Shown: piece after piece, positions 1 to 7,660 of the stretch
Layout: each line of letters opens with the position of its first letter
How positions within the stretch are numbered: the stretch's first letter is position 1
Assembly (NCBI GenBank): GCA_910588375.1
Contig: CAJUQA010000016.1
Coordinates: 1 to 64,000, forward strand
DNA from: an uncultured Odoribacter sp.
GTDB lineage: Bacteria; Bacteroidota; Bacteroidia; Bacteroidales; Marinifilaceae
Reading direction: 5' to 3'
DNA: 64,000 nt
Made by a program: the position numbers and the translations under genes
Notes under the pieces: generated by a model
Told to the model about the DNA's origin: nothing
Databases searched by the model: none
Seen by the model: the letters and a program-made list of their open reading frames with translations, nothing else

Positions 1-58
1 GAACTTCAGGTGGTCACTTTCTACCGTTTTTAAGGGGTCAAGTTTTCCGTTTTTTCCA
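1..58. mobile_element. Possible terminus of an insertion sequence extending out of the window
   Basis: This stretch holds two similar units, GGTCACTTTCTACCG and GGTCAAGTTTTCCG, each followed by a T run, and ends in CCA at 56-58. The sequence then switches abruptly to a segment repeated almost perfectly at 29950. Repeated terminal motifs and a CA end are typical of IS21-type elements, which fits an IS cutting the small membrane-protein gene to its right. The element body is outside the window, so the family assignment is inference. Confidence 0.4.
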
Positions 59-308
59 ACAAGGCATAACTCATAACACCCACACATACCAAATGACACC
101 CCAAATTAACTAATTTATCATTATTATTGGTCAGCCATGCCCACTTCATGTAGAAAGGAAATGTAACAACAGCTATCATCAATGCCACTCCGACAGGTAT
201 CCACCACTCCGACAATGTATTCTCGTAAATTGCATAACCGATAACTCCTGAAATAACAAGCATCAAGAGCATTAGCCCACGAAAGATTTTAATAAAAATA
301 TTTTTCAT
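30..308 (-). pseudogene. Small membrane protein gene, 3' end replaced (left copy)
   Basis: The first 81 residues are the same as those of the leftward gene starting at 30200 except for one Cys/Tyr difference. They contain hydrophobic segments at roughly 8-28, 33-52 and 65-82. After the shared 'VGVMSYAL' the reading frame enters the putative IS end and stops after about ten unrelated residues (LEKTENLTP), so the native C-terminus is gone. No family recognised. It is best read as a truncated duplicate; whether a stable product is made is unknown. Confidence 0.55.
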
Positions 309-334
309 AATAATGCGCCTGCCTCTGCTTGCAA
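58..334. repeat. 277-bp direct repeat, left copy
   Basis: This segment matches 29950-30226 in the same orientation with a single visible mismatch (C versus T at position 97). It covers the start codon, about 26 bp upstream and the first 81 codons of the small membrane protein gene. The two copies enclose host genes plus the whole prophage, so recombination between them could delete about 29.9 kb. Confidence 0.9.
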
Positions 335-657
335 ATATATAAATAATAAGTAAAAAATAACGTGGAGAAAAGGAAACACAAAAGAATATAAAAAGGTCAT
401 CCTAAAGGTAAATATGAAGTATACAAATTAGGAGTAAAAAGGTGTTTGGTTAAATATGTTATAAGTGTTAAGAATATAAATCATTTTTATGGTATCTAAT
501 AAATATTTTTATTTCCTATATTGTAATTTAGAAATATTTATATATATTGCTTCGGTTTTATATTCCAATTTTTTTATTAGTTTCTTTATTTTGACATTTA
601 TTATTTCATCAATAGGGGGGAATTTTTACAATACAATAGAAATTAAATAATATAATT
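335..657. other. AT-rich divergent intergenic region
   Basis: This 323-bp spacer lies between the leftward truncated membrane-protein gene and the rightward gene at 658. It is strongly AT-rich and I see no open reading frame, RNA gene or clear repeat in it. It presumably holds the promoter of the 658/991 gene pair, but I cannot point to a convincing -7/-33 pair. Confidence 0.4.
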
Positions 658-978
658 ATGTGGAAAAGTATCGGTGATAAATTTGAAATAGAGCCTCACG
701 ACGAACAAAAGCATCCTAGAAAGGTTAAGACAAATACTTATCTCCTTTTTATCTTAATTCTGGTATTTGTAAGCACTCGTTATACGTTTAGAGAAAAAAT
801 GATAGGGTTGATAGGGAATGCAGATATTTATAATATGGTGATATTGGCAATTTGCGGTGTATGTTTTCTTTTGACTTTGATGCTATTTTTATTTAAATAT
901 TTCAAGAATAAAAAAGAAATAGATTTATTTTTATTATGTATTTCTATTTTTCTTTTATTATTTATTACTAATTATTAA
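658..978 (+). CDS. Small membrane protein of unknown function
   Basis: A 106-residue protein with a short charged N-terminus (about residues 1-27) followed by three predicted membrane segments (about 28-45, 59-82 and 88-106). The C-terminal helix runs to the last residues. No family recognised. It lies 12 bp upstream of the lipoprotein gene that the prophage interrupts and is on the same strand, so the two probably form one transcript and may work together. Base composition is AT-rich compared with the housekeeping genes further right. Confidence 0.6.
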   Translation: MWKSIGDKFEIEPHDEQKHPRKVKTNTYLLFILILVFVSTRYTFREKMIGLIGNADIYNMVILAICGVCFLLTLMLFLFKYFKNKKEIDLFLLCISIFLLLFITNY

Positions 979-990
979 AATCTTGGAAAT

Positions 991-1143
991 ATGAGAAAAT
1001 TTAATTATGGATTGATCGTTTTGTTTTTTTTGTTATCATGTACCCAAGAACATTCTATTGATACAAAAGAAATTGAGTTTAAAAAAGAATTAATGACTTT
1101 AAGTAATGAGCCTATAGAATTGTTTTATATAACTCGGGCTGGT
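991..1143 (+). pseudogene. 5' part of a host lipoprotein gene interrupted by the prophage
   Basis: The 51 host codons encode a signal peptide with a lipobox (FFLLSC, Cys17), giving a lipoprotein cut after 'FYITRAG'. In the lysogen the frame continues eight codons into phage DNA and stops at 1168-1170. Joining codon GGT at 1141-1143 to 29092 restores an uninterrupted frame into the fragment at 29092-29643, for a total of 234 residues. Function unknown. The small membrane protein gene at 658 precedes it on the same strand. Confidence 0.85.
1139..1143. repeat. Target-site duplication CTGGT, left copy
   Basis: The five bases CTGGT directly before the phage left end are repeated at 29087-29091 directly after its right end. 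Mu-family transposases generate 5-bp duplications. The host reading frame is restored when one copy is kept. Confidence 0.85.
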
Positions 1144-1167
1144 TATAAAGCAATAGGAAAAATGAGA
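1144..1167. promoter_or_regulatory. Phage left end and transposase-binding motif
   Basis: The left terminus starts TATAAAGC and has AAAAATGAGA at 1158-1167, the same distance from the end as its inverted counterpart at the right end (29063-29072). By analogy with Mu att sites this should be the outermost transposase-binding site. I see no clear further copies in the left 200 bp. Confidence 0.7.
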
Positions 1168-1348
1168 TAAGAGTAATAGGATGGTTTAGCTTTTGAAATG
1201 TCAATAAATACAAGGGATTCAGAGAAAGAATACTGAAATATGTGGTGTTTGAGAAATTGCAGAAAGTACCGATTTTTTTCAGAATGGATGTATAAGGACG
1301 GTAAAGTTGTTGCCGAATTTTTCAAAAATCTTTCAGAAACCTTGAAGG

Positions 1349-1374
1349 GAGCCTTAAATACGTTTTTAAGGCTC
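1349..1374. terminator. Terminator hairpin downstream of the repressor gene
   Basis: Perfect 10-bp inverted repeat GAGCCTTAAA / TTTAAGGCTC with a 6-nt loop, just beyond the repressor stop codon. It has A/T-rich flanks, so it can act on leftward repressor transcription and also shield the phage from host transcription entering from the left. Confidence 0.65.
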
Positions 1375-1382
1375 TTGTTAAT

Positions 1383-2270
1383 TTATTCTAATCGAACTAA
1401 CCCCTGGACTAAGGCAATGCCTTTTACAAAGGGTAATTCAACTTCAAATGGGTCGTAGTCGGGATTGTCGGATACGAGCATTATTGTAGAATCTGTTGTG
1501 CCTTTTTTGAGACGTTTAATAAGGATGCCTTGCTCTGCTGTTGCGATTAAATGAACACGGTTCCACTGGATGAAGTTGCTTTCACGGATGATTGTGCAGG
1601 CAACGACATCTCCGGGTTTGAAAGTTGGAAACATGGATTCTCCGTGAATTTCAATCATAAAGTCGATATTGCTTTCTTTAAATTTAGGAATGACATAGTA
1701 GTCTTTTATATCCCGTTCTTTGATCGCAAAATCAATACTACCAAAGCCAGCTATGGCAGCCTCTCCAACAAAAGGAATCGTTTTGTAAGCACTATTCTTA
1801 TTTTTTAGCAGGTTTGTCGGAAGGTATTCTACGGCTATTTCTTTTGATAAAGCAGGTTCCATTATATCTGATGGTTGGTAGTTTTTGCGTTCGGACATTG
1901 AAGAATCTAATGTCGGGTACAAATTTTGATTCTTCTTGGTACAATTGTCGGGTACAATTGTCGGATACAAATTTTCGTATTCCAAACGTTGAGCCTTTTT
2001 TTGTTTTTCGTACTCCATAGGTTCTTCATCCGAAAGTTTACCATCTTTATACTTTTTATAAAAAGCAAGGTCACAAAACAACAAAGCATCTATGCTTTTT
2101 CTAAAAAACTTAGAAAAGAACATTACAACTTCCAATTTAGGCTCTGTCTTTCCTAACTCATAATTAGAAAGTGTACCAACCTTTATACCAAACTGCTCGA
2201 AATCTGATAATTTCAATCCCCGTTCCTCTCTTAAAAATCTAATATTCTTAGAAAAATATATATTTTTCAT
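1383..2270 (-). CDS. Phage repressor, HTH plus S24 (LexA/CI-type) peptidase
   Basis: A 295-residue protein with an N-terminal Cro/CI-type helix-turn-helix (about 8-60), a low-complexity linker and a C-terminal S24 domain. The probable autocleavage site is Ala174-Gly175 in 'AAIAGFG'. The catalytic Ser212 lies in GESMFPTF and the Lys252 in GILIKRLKK. This is the layout of SOS-sensitive repressors, unlike Mu's own c repressor, which lacks a peptidase domain. It is transcribed leftward and divergently from the Ner-like gene across a shared operator region. The linker carries two near-repeats around NLYPT. Likely role: maintains lysogeny and is inactivated by RecA-stimulated self-cleavage. Confidence 0.88.
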   Translation of the reverse strand: MKNIYFSKNIRFLREERGLKLSDFEQFGIKVGTLSNYELGKTEPKLEVVMFFSKFFRKSIDALLFCDLAFYKKYKDGKLSDEEPMEYEKQKKAQRLEYENLYPTIVPDNCTKKNQNLYPTLDSSMSERKNYQPSDIMEPALSKEIAVEYLPTNLLKNKNSAYKTIPFVGEAAIAGFGSIDFAIKERDIKDYYVIPKFKESNIDFMIEIHGESMFPTFKPGDVVACTIIRESNFIQWNRVHLIATAEQGILIKRLKKGTTDSTIMLVSDNPDYDPFEVELPFVKGIALVQGLVRLE

Positions 2271-2285
2271 TCTAAAAAACTTTGA

Positions 2286-2339
2286 ATTCTCATTTTATTA
2301 GAATAGCTTTGTTCCGTTAAAAGCGAAATAACGGAGCAA
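2286..2339. promoter_or_regulatory. Divergent early operator/promoter region
   Basis: Two elements lie between the repressor and Ner-like genes. One is an imperfect palindrome TTGTTCCGTTA (2309-2319) / TAACGGAGCAA (2329-2339) with 9-bp spacing, a good candidate operator. The other is ATTCTCATTTTA at 2286, the same core as the transposase-site motif at the phage ends. In Mu, transposase also contacts the operator region as a transpositional enhancer, so the shared motif may reflect that. Confidence 0.55.
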
Positions 2340-2343
2340 AAAT

Positions 2344-2553
2344 ATGAAAAATTTTGATAATGACGATTTGAAGTTATTGAGGCGTAATGCCGGAGTAATT
2401 GGAAAAACAATTTCAAGCAGCAGAAGTCGTACTGGTCATTTAAGTGCACGGTATGTAAGTATGGTACTTCGGGGACAGGTCAAGTTAGATAATCCCACAA
2501 CTCGTGCAATTTGGGCAAAAGCGGAAGAGGTCATTGAGACCTTAAAAGCTTAA
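2344..2553 (+). CDS. Small Ner-like early regulator
   Basis: A 69-residue protein, the first rightward gene after the operator, in the position Ner holds in Mu. The sequence fits a small helix-turn-helix fold (helices about 7-20, 32-43 with 'SARYVSMVLRG', and 48-65). Ner-type proteins repress both early and repressor promoters to time lytic growth. Assignment rests on position and size; I recognise no exact family. Confidence 0.6.
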   Translation: MKNFDNDDLKLLRRNAGVIGKTISSSRSRTGHLSARYVSMVLRGQVKLDNPTTRAIWAKAEEVIETLKA

Positions 2554-2563
2554 TTCAATTTTA

Positions 2564-2606
2564 TCCCGTGCAAGTGGTGCAAATTCGGTTCGATTCCGGG
2601 ACGGGA
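2564..2606 (+). other. tRNA-like minihelix (acceptor stem plus T arm) in the transposase leader
   Basis: TCCCGTG (2564-2570) can pair with GACGGGA (2600-2606) at six of seven positions. Inside lies a T-arm-like hairpin with loop TTCGATT and stem TTCGG/CCGGG. D and anticodon arms are missing and the total is only 43 nt, so it is not a functional tRNA. It may be a tRNA remnant, a structured leader of the transposase mRNA, or chance. Confidence 0.3.
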
Positions 2607-2626
2607 ACAAATACAAAAAATGTTCG

Positions 2627-4606
2627 ATGAGAATAGATGAACAAAATAGGATTCTAATTACTTACAGAGAAGTTGTTCCAAATGTTTGGAAGAAATCAAC
2701 ATATAGTGCTGCTCGGAATGTGGGTAATATTATAACAACACATCGAGGTGGCTATGGAGTTCCTGTGGAGATTGTTTATGATGAGTGTAAGCCGCGTTAT
2801 CAGGAGAAGATGCGGAGGGCGTTGAGTGATCTGGATGAGTTGTTGCGGTCAAGGGAAAGGAAAGGTGAGCCGGTTTTGTCGTTGAATGATTTGACTAATC
2901 GGGAGCTGGAGGTGTGTAATGCTCGTTGGGTGTTAGTGAATAGTTACCGGGAGTATGCAGAGTGTAATAAAGAACGTGCAAAAGGATTGGTGAATGCCAA
3001 AAGGGATTTTGTTGATTTGGTGGTGTCGGGGATGCTTTGTGAAGATGCTTATAAGGTGGTGGGGAATCTAAGTTTTCAGACGCTGGAACGGTGGGATAAG
3101 GCCTTGAGGGATGGCGGAAATGTGATGAGCGCGTTGGCGCCGAAGCGTAAGGAAACGAAGGTGTCGGGTGGTTTGACAGAGGAACAAAGGAGGTTATTGG
3201 TTTCGTTGTATTGTACACCGAATCAGCCTACGATGGCCGACAGTTTGCGGATGGCGGAAAGGATTTGGCAAGCGAAGGGCGAAGGGGTTCCTTCTCGCCC
3301 GAGGTGTTTGCGTTTTTTGGCGGAGTGGCTGAAGGAGAATGAGGCTTTGGCTGTGTTTAAGCGGCGTGGAATGAAGGCGTTGAAGGATGGTTATTTGCCT
3401 TATCTGGAACGTGATCCGGAGAGTATCCGGTTTATGGATGTGTTGGTTTCTGACGGTCATGTGATGAATTTTCAAGTGGATTACACAGTAGCGGGGGCTG
3501 ATGGTCGGGAGGTGCATAAGGTGGGACGCCCGACGATGCTGGCCTGGCAGGATATGAAAACGGGAATGGTGATGGGTTTTGAGTTGATGATGACGGAGAA
3601 TACGTTGAGCGTGGCAAGTTCTTTCCGTCTTGCCTGTATGAATGCGGCAAGTTTTTGCGGTTGTGCAGGTTCCGCAGTTTTGCCCCGGGTTGTTTATATG
3701 GATAACGGGAAGGCTTATAAGAATAAGTTTTTTAATGCTGAGGTGGATTTGAGGAATAGTGTAGGCGGTTTGTTTGAGCAATTGAAGGGGTATGGTTTGG
3801 AGAGTGTGCAGTATGCTTTACCTTATAATGCGCGGAGTAAGGTGATTGAACGAAGCTGGCGAAATTTTTTGGAAGTGGAAAAGCAGGCTTTGAGTTATAC
3901 GGGCGATAGTATTGAGCATAAGCCGGCGCGGATGATGCGTAATGAGGTTTTGCATCGGGAGGTTTACCGGGAGGAGTTGAATAAGCGGGGTATGTTGACG
4001 CTTCAGGGGGCGTATAGGATGTTGGAACGTTGGATTAGGGAGTATAATTGTCGAGTGGGTGATGGCAAGTATTTGAATGGTCGCAGTCCGGAGGAGGCTG
4101 CGCAGGAACAGGTTCCGGAGATTGATTTTTCGGGTCGGATGTTGGCGGCGAGTGATTTGAATTATATGATTATGCAGCGACGTGTGTGTTGTATTGAACG
4201 TAACGGGGTGCGTGTGAACGGGAATTGGTATTATAATGCGAAGGAGTTTGTGTTGTTGCCTAAGGGTGAGTTGGATGTGGTGGTGAAGTATGATATGTTG
4301 CACCCGGAGAAGGTTTATGTGTTTCGGACGAATGGTGAGTTTTGGTGCGAGGCGGGTTTTTATAGCGGTAATCGCGTACATGCAATGGCCGTTTTGGGTT
4401 CGGATGCTGACCGTCAAGGATTCCACCAGGCTATTCGGGAGAATAAACGGATTGAACACGCGGTTACGGTTATGGCCCGTTCTGTGGGAGGTCATGGTGC
4501 GGAAGTGGATATGTTGGTAGGTGAACGGGATGTTTTACCGGAGGGAAGCCGGCAGTTGGTTTCTGATGGCGGAGCTGATGATTTGGATGACATACGAATG
4601 TTTTAA
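2627..4606 (+). CDS. MuA-type DDE transposase
   Basis: A 659-residue protein, close to MuA in length. It has an N-terminal DNA-binding region, an rve/RNase H-like catalytic core and a C-terminal Mu-transposase domain. Likely catalytic residues are Asp276 (VSDGHV), Asp359 (YMDNGK) and Glu408 (VIERSW). It catalyses strand transfer during integration and replicative transposition, binding the repeated motifs at the prophage ends. It is followed by MuB and preceded by the Ner-like gene, as in Mu. The ATG at 2627 follows a structured leader; no strong Shine-Dalgarno is visible. Confidence 0.93.
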   Translation: MRIDEQNRILITYREVVPNVWKKSTYSAARNVGNIITTHRGGYGVPVEIVYDECKPRYQEKMRRALSDLDELLRSRERKGEPVLSLNDLTNRELEVCNARWVLVNSYREYAECNKERAKGLVNAKRDFVDLVVSGMLCEDAYKVVGNLSFQTLERWDKALRDGGNVMSALAPKRKETKVSGGLTEEQRRLLVSLYCTPNQPTMADSLRMAERIWQAKGEGVPSRPRCLRFLAEWLKENEALAVFKRRGMKALKDGYLPYLERDPESIRFMDVLVSDGHVMNFQVDYTVAGADGREVHKVGRPTMLAWQDMKTGMVMGFELMMTENTLSVASSFRLACMNAASFCGCAGSAVLPRVVYMDNGKAYKNKFFNAEVDLRNSVGGLFEQLKGYGLESVQYALPYNARSKVIERSWRNFLEVEKQALSYTGDSIEHKPARMMRNEVLHREVYREELNKRGMLTLQGAYRMLERWIREYNCRVGDGKYLNGRSPEEAAQEQVPEIDFSGRMLAASDLNYMIMQRRVCCIERNGVRVNGNWYYNAKEFVLLPKGELDVVVKYDMLHPEKVYVFRTNGEFWCEAGFYSGNRVHAMAVLGSDADRQGFHQAIRENKRIEHAVTVMARSVGGHGAEVDMLVGERDVLPEGSRQLVSDGGADDLDDIRMF

Positions 4607-4668
4607 ATAGGAATGGGAGCGCCCGGGGTTGGAGACTGTGGACGCTTCTTTTAATATGAAGTATTATT

Positions 4669-5580
4669 ATGGCAAGTTTAAAAGAGAAGTTTGAAAGTTA
4701 CTTGAAGGTAAGTGGTTTTAGTCAGGAAGGCGTCGCAAAGGCGATGGGGATTAGCGGCTCGATTCTTTCGAGTTGGCGGAAAGGACGGTATAACGGTGAT
4801 AATGAGCGAGTGGAGGGTTTGGTTAGTGCTTATTTGGCACGGGTGGAGCATTTGGCAGAGAGGTCGAAGGGTGTGAAACGGGATTTTGATTTTGTTGAGA
4901 CGTCTGTTTATGAGCGGGTTGTTAATGGAGCTGAATTGGCGGAGGTGCGGCAAGGTATTCGGGTGGTGATGGGTGATTCGGGTGTGGGTAAGACGACTGC
5001 CTTGGAGCATTTGAAGGGGTTGAATGAGAGTATGATTTTGTTTAGGGCTTATCCGGGTATTCGGAAGAACCGGGTTTTGGCAAAGCTTTGCAAGGAGGCC
5101 GGGTTGGGTTGCCGTGGTTCGTTTGATGATTTGTTTGAGGAGTTAACTGAACGCCTGGAGGGTACGAACCGGTTGATTGCGATTGATGAGGTGGAGCATT
5201 TGCCAATTGAGGCGGTTGATGCGGTGAGGCGATTGAATGATTTTACGGGGTGTCCGGTTATTTTGGTTGGATTGCCTGTTTTTTACCAGACGCTTAAGAA
5301 GTATCAGCAGGATTATGCGTATGTTTTTAACCGGGTTTCGATTCCGGTTGCGGTGGGTCGGAATAGTGTGGAGGATGCGGGTGCAATGGTGGCGACGATG
5401 TTGGATTGTGATGTGAGTGCGGAGGTTTGGCATGAGGCGTGTGGGGGTATCGGCCGGGATTTGAAGGAGATTGTATTGGAGAGTTTGCGGGTGGCGAAGC
5501 TGAACGGTATTAAGCCGGAGGAGACGGAGCGGTTTGTGAAGGTGGTCCAGAAGGTAAAGAAGTCGTTGAATCGCGTTTAG
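4669..5580 (+). CDS. MuB-type AAA+ target-capture ATPase
   Basis: A 303-residue ATPase with an N-terminal HTH (about 10-35, 'SQEGVAKAMGISGSILSSW'), as in MuB, and an AAA domain. Walker A is GDSGVGKTT at about 102 and Walker B is LIAIDEVEH at about 167-175. MuB coats target DNA, delivers it to the transpososome and mediates target immunity. It lies 62 bp after the transposase gene in the same transcript, the canonical A-B order. Confidence 0.92.
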   Translation: MASLKEKFESYLKVSGFSQEGVAKAMGISGSILSSWRKGRYNGDNERVEGLVSAYLARVEHLAERSKGVKRDFDFVETSVYERVVNGAELAEVRQGIRVVMGDSGVGKTTALEHLKGLNESMILFRAYPGIRKNRVLAKLCKEAGLGCRGSFDDLFEELTERLEGTNRLIAIDEVEHLPIEAVDAVRRLNDFTGCPVILVGLPVFYQTLKKYQQDYAYVFNRVSIPVAVGRNSVEDAGAMVATMLDCDVSAEVWHEACGGIGRDLKEIVLESLRVAKLNGIKPEETERFVKVVQKVKKSLNRV

Positions 5581-5590
5581 GTTTGAGGTT

Positions 5591-6193
5591 ATGGCAAGTT
5601 GTACGCAGAAACAGAGTGTAAGGATTCACGCGTTGTTTGGTGATCTTGGCTGGAATGAGTTTGTTTATCGAAGTTGGCTGGATGCTTATTATGGTGTGAA
5701 GAGCAGTTCGGATTTGACGGAGGAGCAGGCAGCAGGTTTGATTAAGGAGTTGCGGATTATTTTAAATAATCAGCGCAGGGTTAGTCAGGCTGATGGGAAT
5801 GGTGAACGTATGATTACGGAGAAGCAGGCGATTTATCTGAAGACGTTGTGGCTGGATGTGGATTATTCGAGCGGTGATAGCGGTGATAAACATTTGTCGG
5901 TTTTTCTGGAGAGGCGTTTTCGGGTGAAGAAGGTGAGCGATTTGACGTGCCGGCAGGCTATTGCGTGTATTGCGATGGTGAAGTCTATGATTTGCCAGTC
6001 CGAGAAACGTTTAGGCAAGACGACTGTGTTGAAGCGAAGGAGCCGTTGCCGATATTGCGGGCAGGAGATTATGTGGGTGGAGTTGTCTGACGGACGGCGT
6101 ATGCCTTTTGATTTTGTTAATGATAAAGCTACTGATTTTCATGAATGCGATGCTTACAAGAGATATGCAGTTGGTGGCCGAGGTGATCGGTGA
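5591..6193 (+). CDS. GemA-like early regulatory protein with a C-terminal zinc ribbon
   Basis: A 200-residue protein. Two related segments (about 7-60 and 78-138) each carry the pattern of GemA/DUF1018 early proteins of Mu-like phages: a helical stretch ending in 'SDLTxxQA' followed by another helix. The end (about 150-190) has CRYCG followed by a His and a Cys, consistent with a zinc-binding knuckle. In Mu, GemA modulates host gene expression. It starts 10 bp after MuB and overlaps the Mor-like gene downstream. The GemA assignment is by pattern and position. Confidence 0.62.
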   Translation: MASCTQKQSVRIHALFGDLGWNEFVYRSWLDAYYGVKSSSDLTEEQAAGLIKELRIILNNQRRVSQADGNGERMITEKQAIYLKTLWLDVDYSSGDSGDKHLSVFLERRFRVKKVSDLTCRQAIACIAMVKSMICQSEKRLGKTTVLKRRSRCRYCGQEIMWVELSDGRRMPFDFVNDKATDFHECDAYKRYAVGGRGDR

Positions 6194-6434
6194 GGATGCT
6201 GCGTTGAAGTTGATGAGCCGGTTGGGCGGTGTGAGTATTTATATTCCGCGTCCGGGACCGGCGGATATTTTGGCTAAGTTGCGAAGTAATGCGATGGATG
6301 TGAAGGTGACGGCTGCGGAGTTGGGGGTTAGCCAGAGTAAGGTGTATCGGGTGTTGAAGGAGTTCCGGGAGAGCCGTGATGTGCGTCAGATGACGATTTT
6401 TGATATGTTGGAGGAGGGGTATGATAAGGATTGA
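6165..6434 (+). CDS. Mor/C-family transcription activator
   Basis: A protein of about 90 residues beginning 'MQLVAEVIGEDAALKLMSRLGG', characteristic of the Mor activator family, with a strand motif 'SIYIPRPG' and a C-terminal HTH (about 50-75, 'VTAAELGVSQSKVYRVLKEF'). Mor switches on middle and late phage transcription. Upstream in-frame ATGs exist at 6141 and 6150; 6165 is preferred because the family homology begins there and AAGAG precedes it. It overlaps the GemA-like gene by 29 bp and the next gene by 14 bp, implying translational coupling. Confidence 0.8.
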   Translation: MQLVAEVIGEDAALKLMSRLGGVSIYIPRPGPADILAKLRSNAMDVKVTAAELGVSQSKVYRVLKEFRESRDVRQMTIFDMLEEGYDKD

Positions 6435-6684
6435 TGTTGTTTTTACGGAGGAGGAAGCGATTGGGATGCTGAGGAGCCGAGGTCTTGAAGTCCGGAAGGT
6501 CCGGATTGGGGATGTTGAGGAGCCAGAGCGGTTTGCCGTAGATGAGTGGCAGGTGATGAATCCTTTTACGGGCAGGTGGGAAAAGGCTCACGGTGTTTTC
6601 CGGATGATGGCGGAGAAGGTTGTGAGGGAGTTGGTTGAGGAGAAGGTGGCGAGAATGGATTTGTATGAATGTTTTACTGTTTAA
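6421..6684 (+). CDS. Hypothetical phage early protein
   Basis: An 87-residue protein starting within the end of the Mor-like gene behind a strong GGAGGAGG ribosome-binding site. It is acidic and rich in charged residues, with no signal peptide or membrane segment and no recognised family. The next gene begins immediately after its stop, so it is part of the early/middle transcript. Confidence 0.6.
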   Translation: MIRIDVVFTEEEAIGMLRSRGLEVRKVRIGDVEEPERFAVDEWQVMNPFTGRWEKAHGVFRMMAEKVVRELVEEKVARMDLYECFTV

Positions 6685-7347
6685 ATGGATAATGATATGG
6701 GAATAAGTTTGAAGGATTTGACGCCGGAGGAGCGGGAGGCTTTGATGGCGGAGGCTTTGAAGGCTGAGCAGGAAAAGACCCGGAGACGGGAGGATGAACG
6801 AAGAGTTTATAAGGAGTTGGTGAGTGAGAAGGTTGAGGGTTTGTTTCCGCGGTTGCAGGAGTTGAGCGGGCGGTTGGCGGAGGCAAAACAGGAGGTTTAC
6901 AGTGAGTTTGAGGCGGCTTTGGGGATGAAGGCTGAGCTTTATGATGTGCCGGGAGATCAGAATAGTCATAGTTTTATTAATAAGGCGGCAACGAAGCGGA
7001 TTGTGATTGGTGCCTGCCAGAAGGATGATTATGATGATACGGTGAATGAGGGAATCGGTAAGGTGAAGGCGTTTATTTCGTCGCTGGCAAGGGATGAGGA
7101 GAGTACAATGCTGGTGCAGTCGATTTTGCGTTTGCTGGCGCGGGACCAGAAGGGGAATCTGAAGGCGAGCCGGGTGATGCAGCTACGGAAGATGGCAGAG
7201 GATTCGGGAAATGAGATGTTTCTGGACGGGGTGAGGATTATCGAGCAGGCCTACCGGCCGGTGCAGACGAAGACGTATGTACGGGCGGAATATAAGAATG
7301 AGGCGGGTGCCTGGGTACAGGTTCCGCTGGGGATGACGGAGGCGTAA
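6685..7347 (+). CDS. DUF3164-like phage protein
   Basis: A 220-residue protein whose N-terminal third is strongly helical and charged (about 12-75, likely coiled coil). The rest carries the pattern 'AYRPVQTKTYVRA' near the C-terminus and 'SRVMQLRKMAEDSGNEMFLDGVRIIEQAY' spread over about 170-200, which I associate with DUF3164 proteins found in early regions of Mu-like phages. The molecular role of that family is not established. It is directly adjacent to the upstream gene and part of the same transcript. Confidence 0.6.
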   Translation: MDNDMGISLKDLTPEEREALMAEALKAEQEKTRRREDERRVYKELVSEKVEGLFPRLQELSGRLAEAKQEVYSEFEAALGMKAELYDVPGDQNSHSFINKAATKRIVIGACQKDDYDDTVNEGIGKVKAFISSLARDEESTMLVQSILRLLARDQKGNLKASRVMQLRKMAEDSGNEMFLDGVRIIEQAYRPVQTKTYVRAEYKNEAGAWVQVPLGMTEA

Positions 7348-7388
7348 TAAAGGAATTTAAGTGTATATTTACGGCAAAATAATGAACT

Positions 7389-7640
7389 ATGGAAGGAAAG
7401 ATAAAAACATATATGTTTTCCGGGCAGGAGTTGATTGAGGAAGAGGAGGAATTTGACAGTGTTGTAGCAATGGTTGCTTATGCGATGATGAAAAATGATT
7501 CTGAGGTAAAGCAAATGGTTGAGAAATGGGTATCACAGGGGAAAAGAATCATTTATTTTTATCCAGGACTAAGTAGCGGGGATGTTTCGGGGATGAAGTA
7601 TATCGGGGATGTTCCGGACGGAGCGATGTATTTGGGGTGA
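7389..7640 (+). CDS. Hypothetical phage protein
   Basis: An 83-residue acidic protein with no recognised family and no membrane segment. It is the last rightward gene of the early block and converges on the leftward MuF gene, with a shared terminator hairpin overlapping both 3' ends. Confidence 0.5.
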   Translation: MEGKIKTYMFSGQELIEEEEEFDSVVAMVAYAMMKNDSEVKQMVEKWVSQGKRIIYFYPGLSSGDVSGMKYIGDVPDGAMYLG

Positions 7641-7660
7641 GCAGGTTGCTCACCCTTTTT
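7635..7660. terminator. Bidirectional terminator between early and head blocks
   Basis: Perfect 8-bp stem GGGTGAGC / GCTCACCC with a 5-nt loop, followed by a T run. It overlaps the stop codons of both convergent genes, so it can end early rightward and late leftward transcription. Confidence 0.8.

Noticed and set aside
991..1170. A 59-codon intact small lipoprotein gene
   Set aside because: The last eight codons are phage DNA; the target duplication and in-frame continuation at 29092 show it is the 5' half of a longer gene.
1171..1382. Continuation of a coding frame between the left end and the repressor
   Set aside because: All frames are broken by stops; the segment is the phage left end followed by a terminator.
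2564..2606. A functional tRNA gene
   Set aside because: Only acceptor-like and T-arm-like parts exist in 43 nt, with no anticodon arm.
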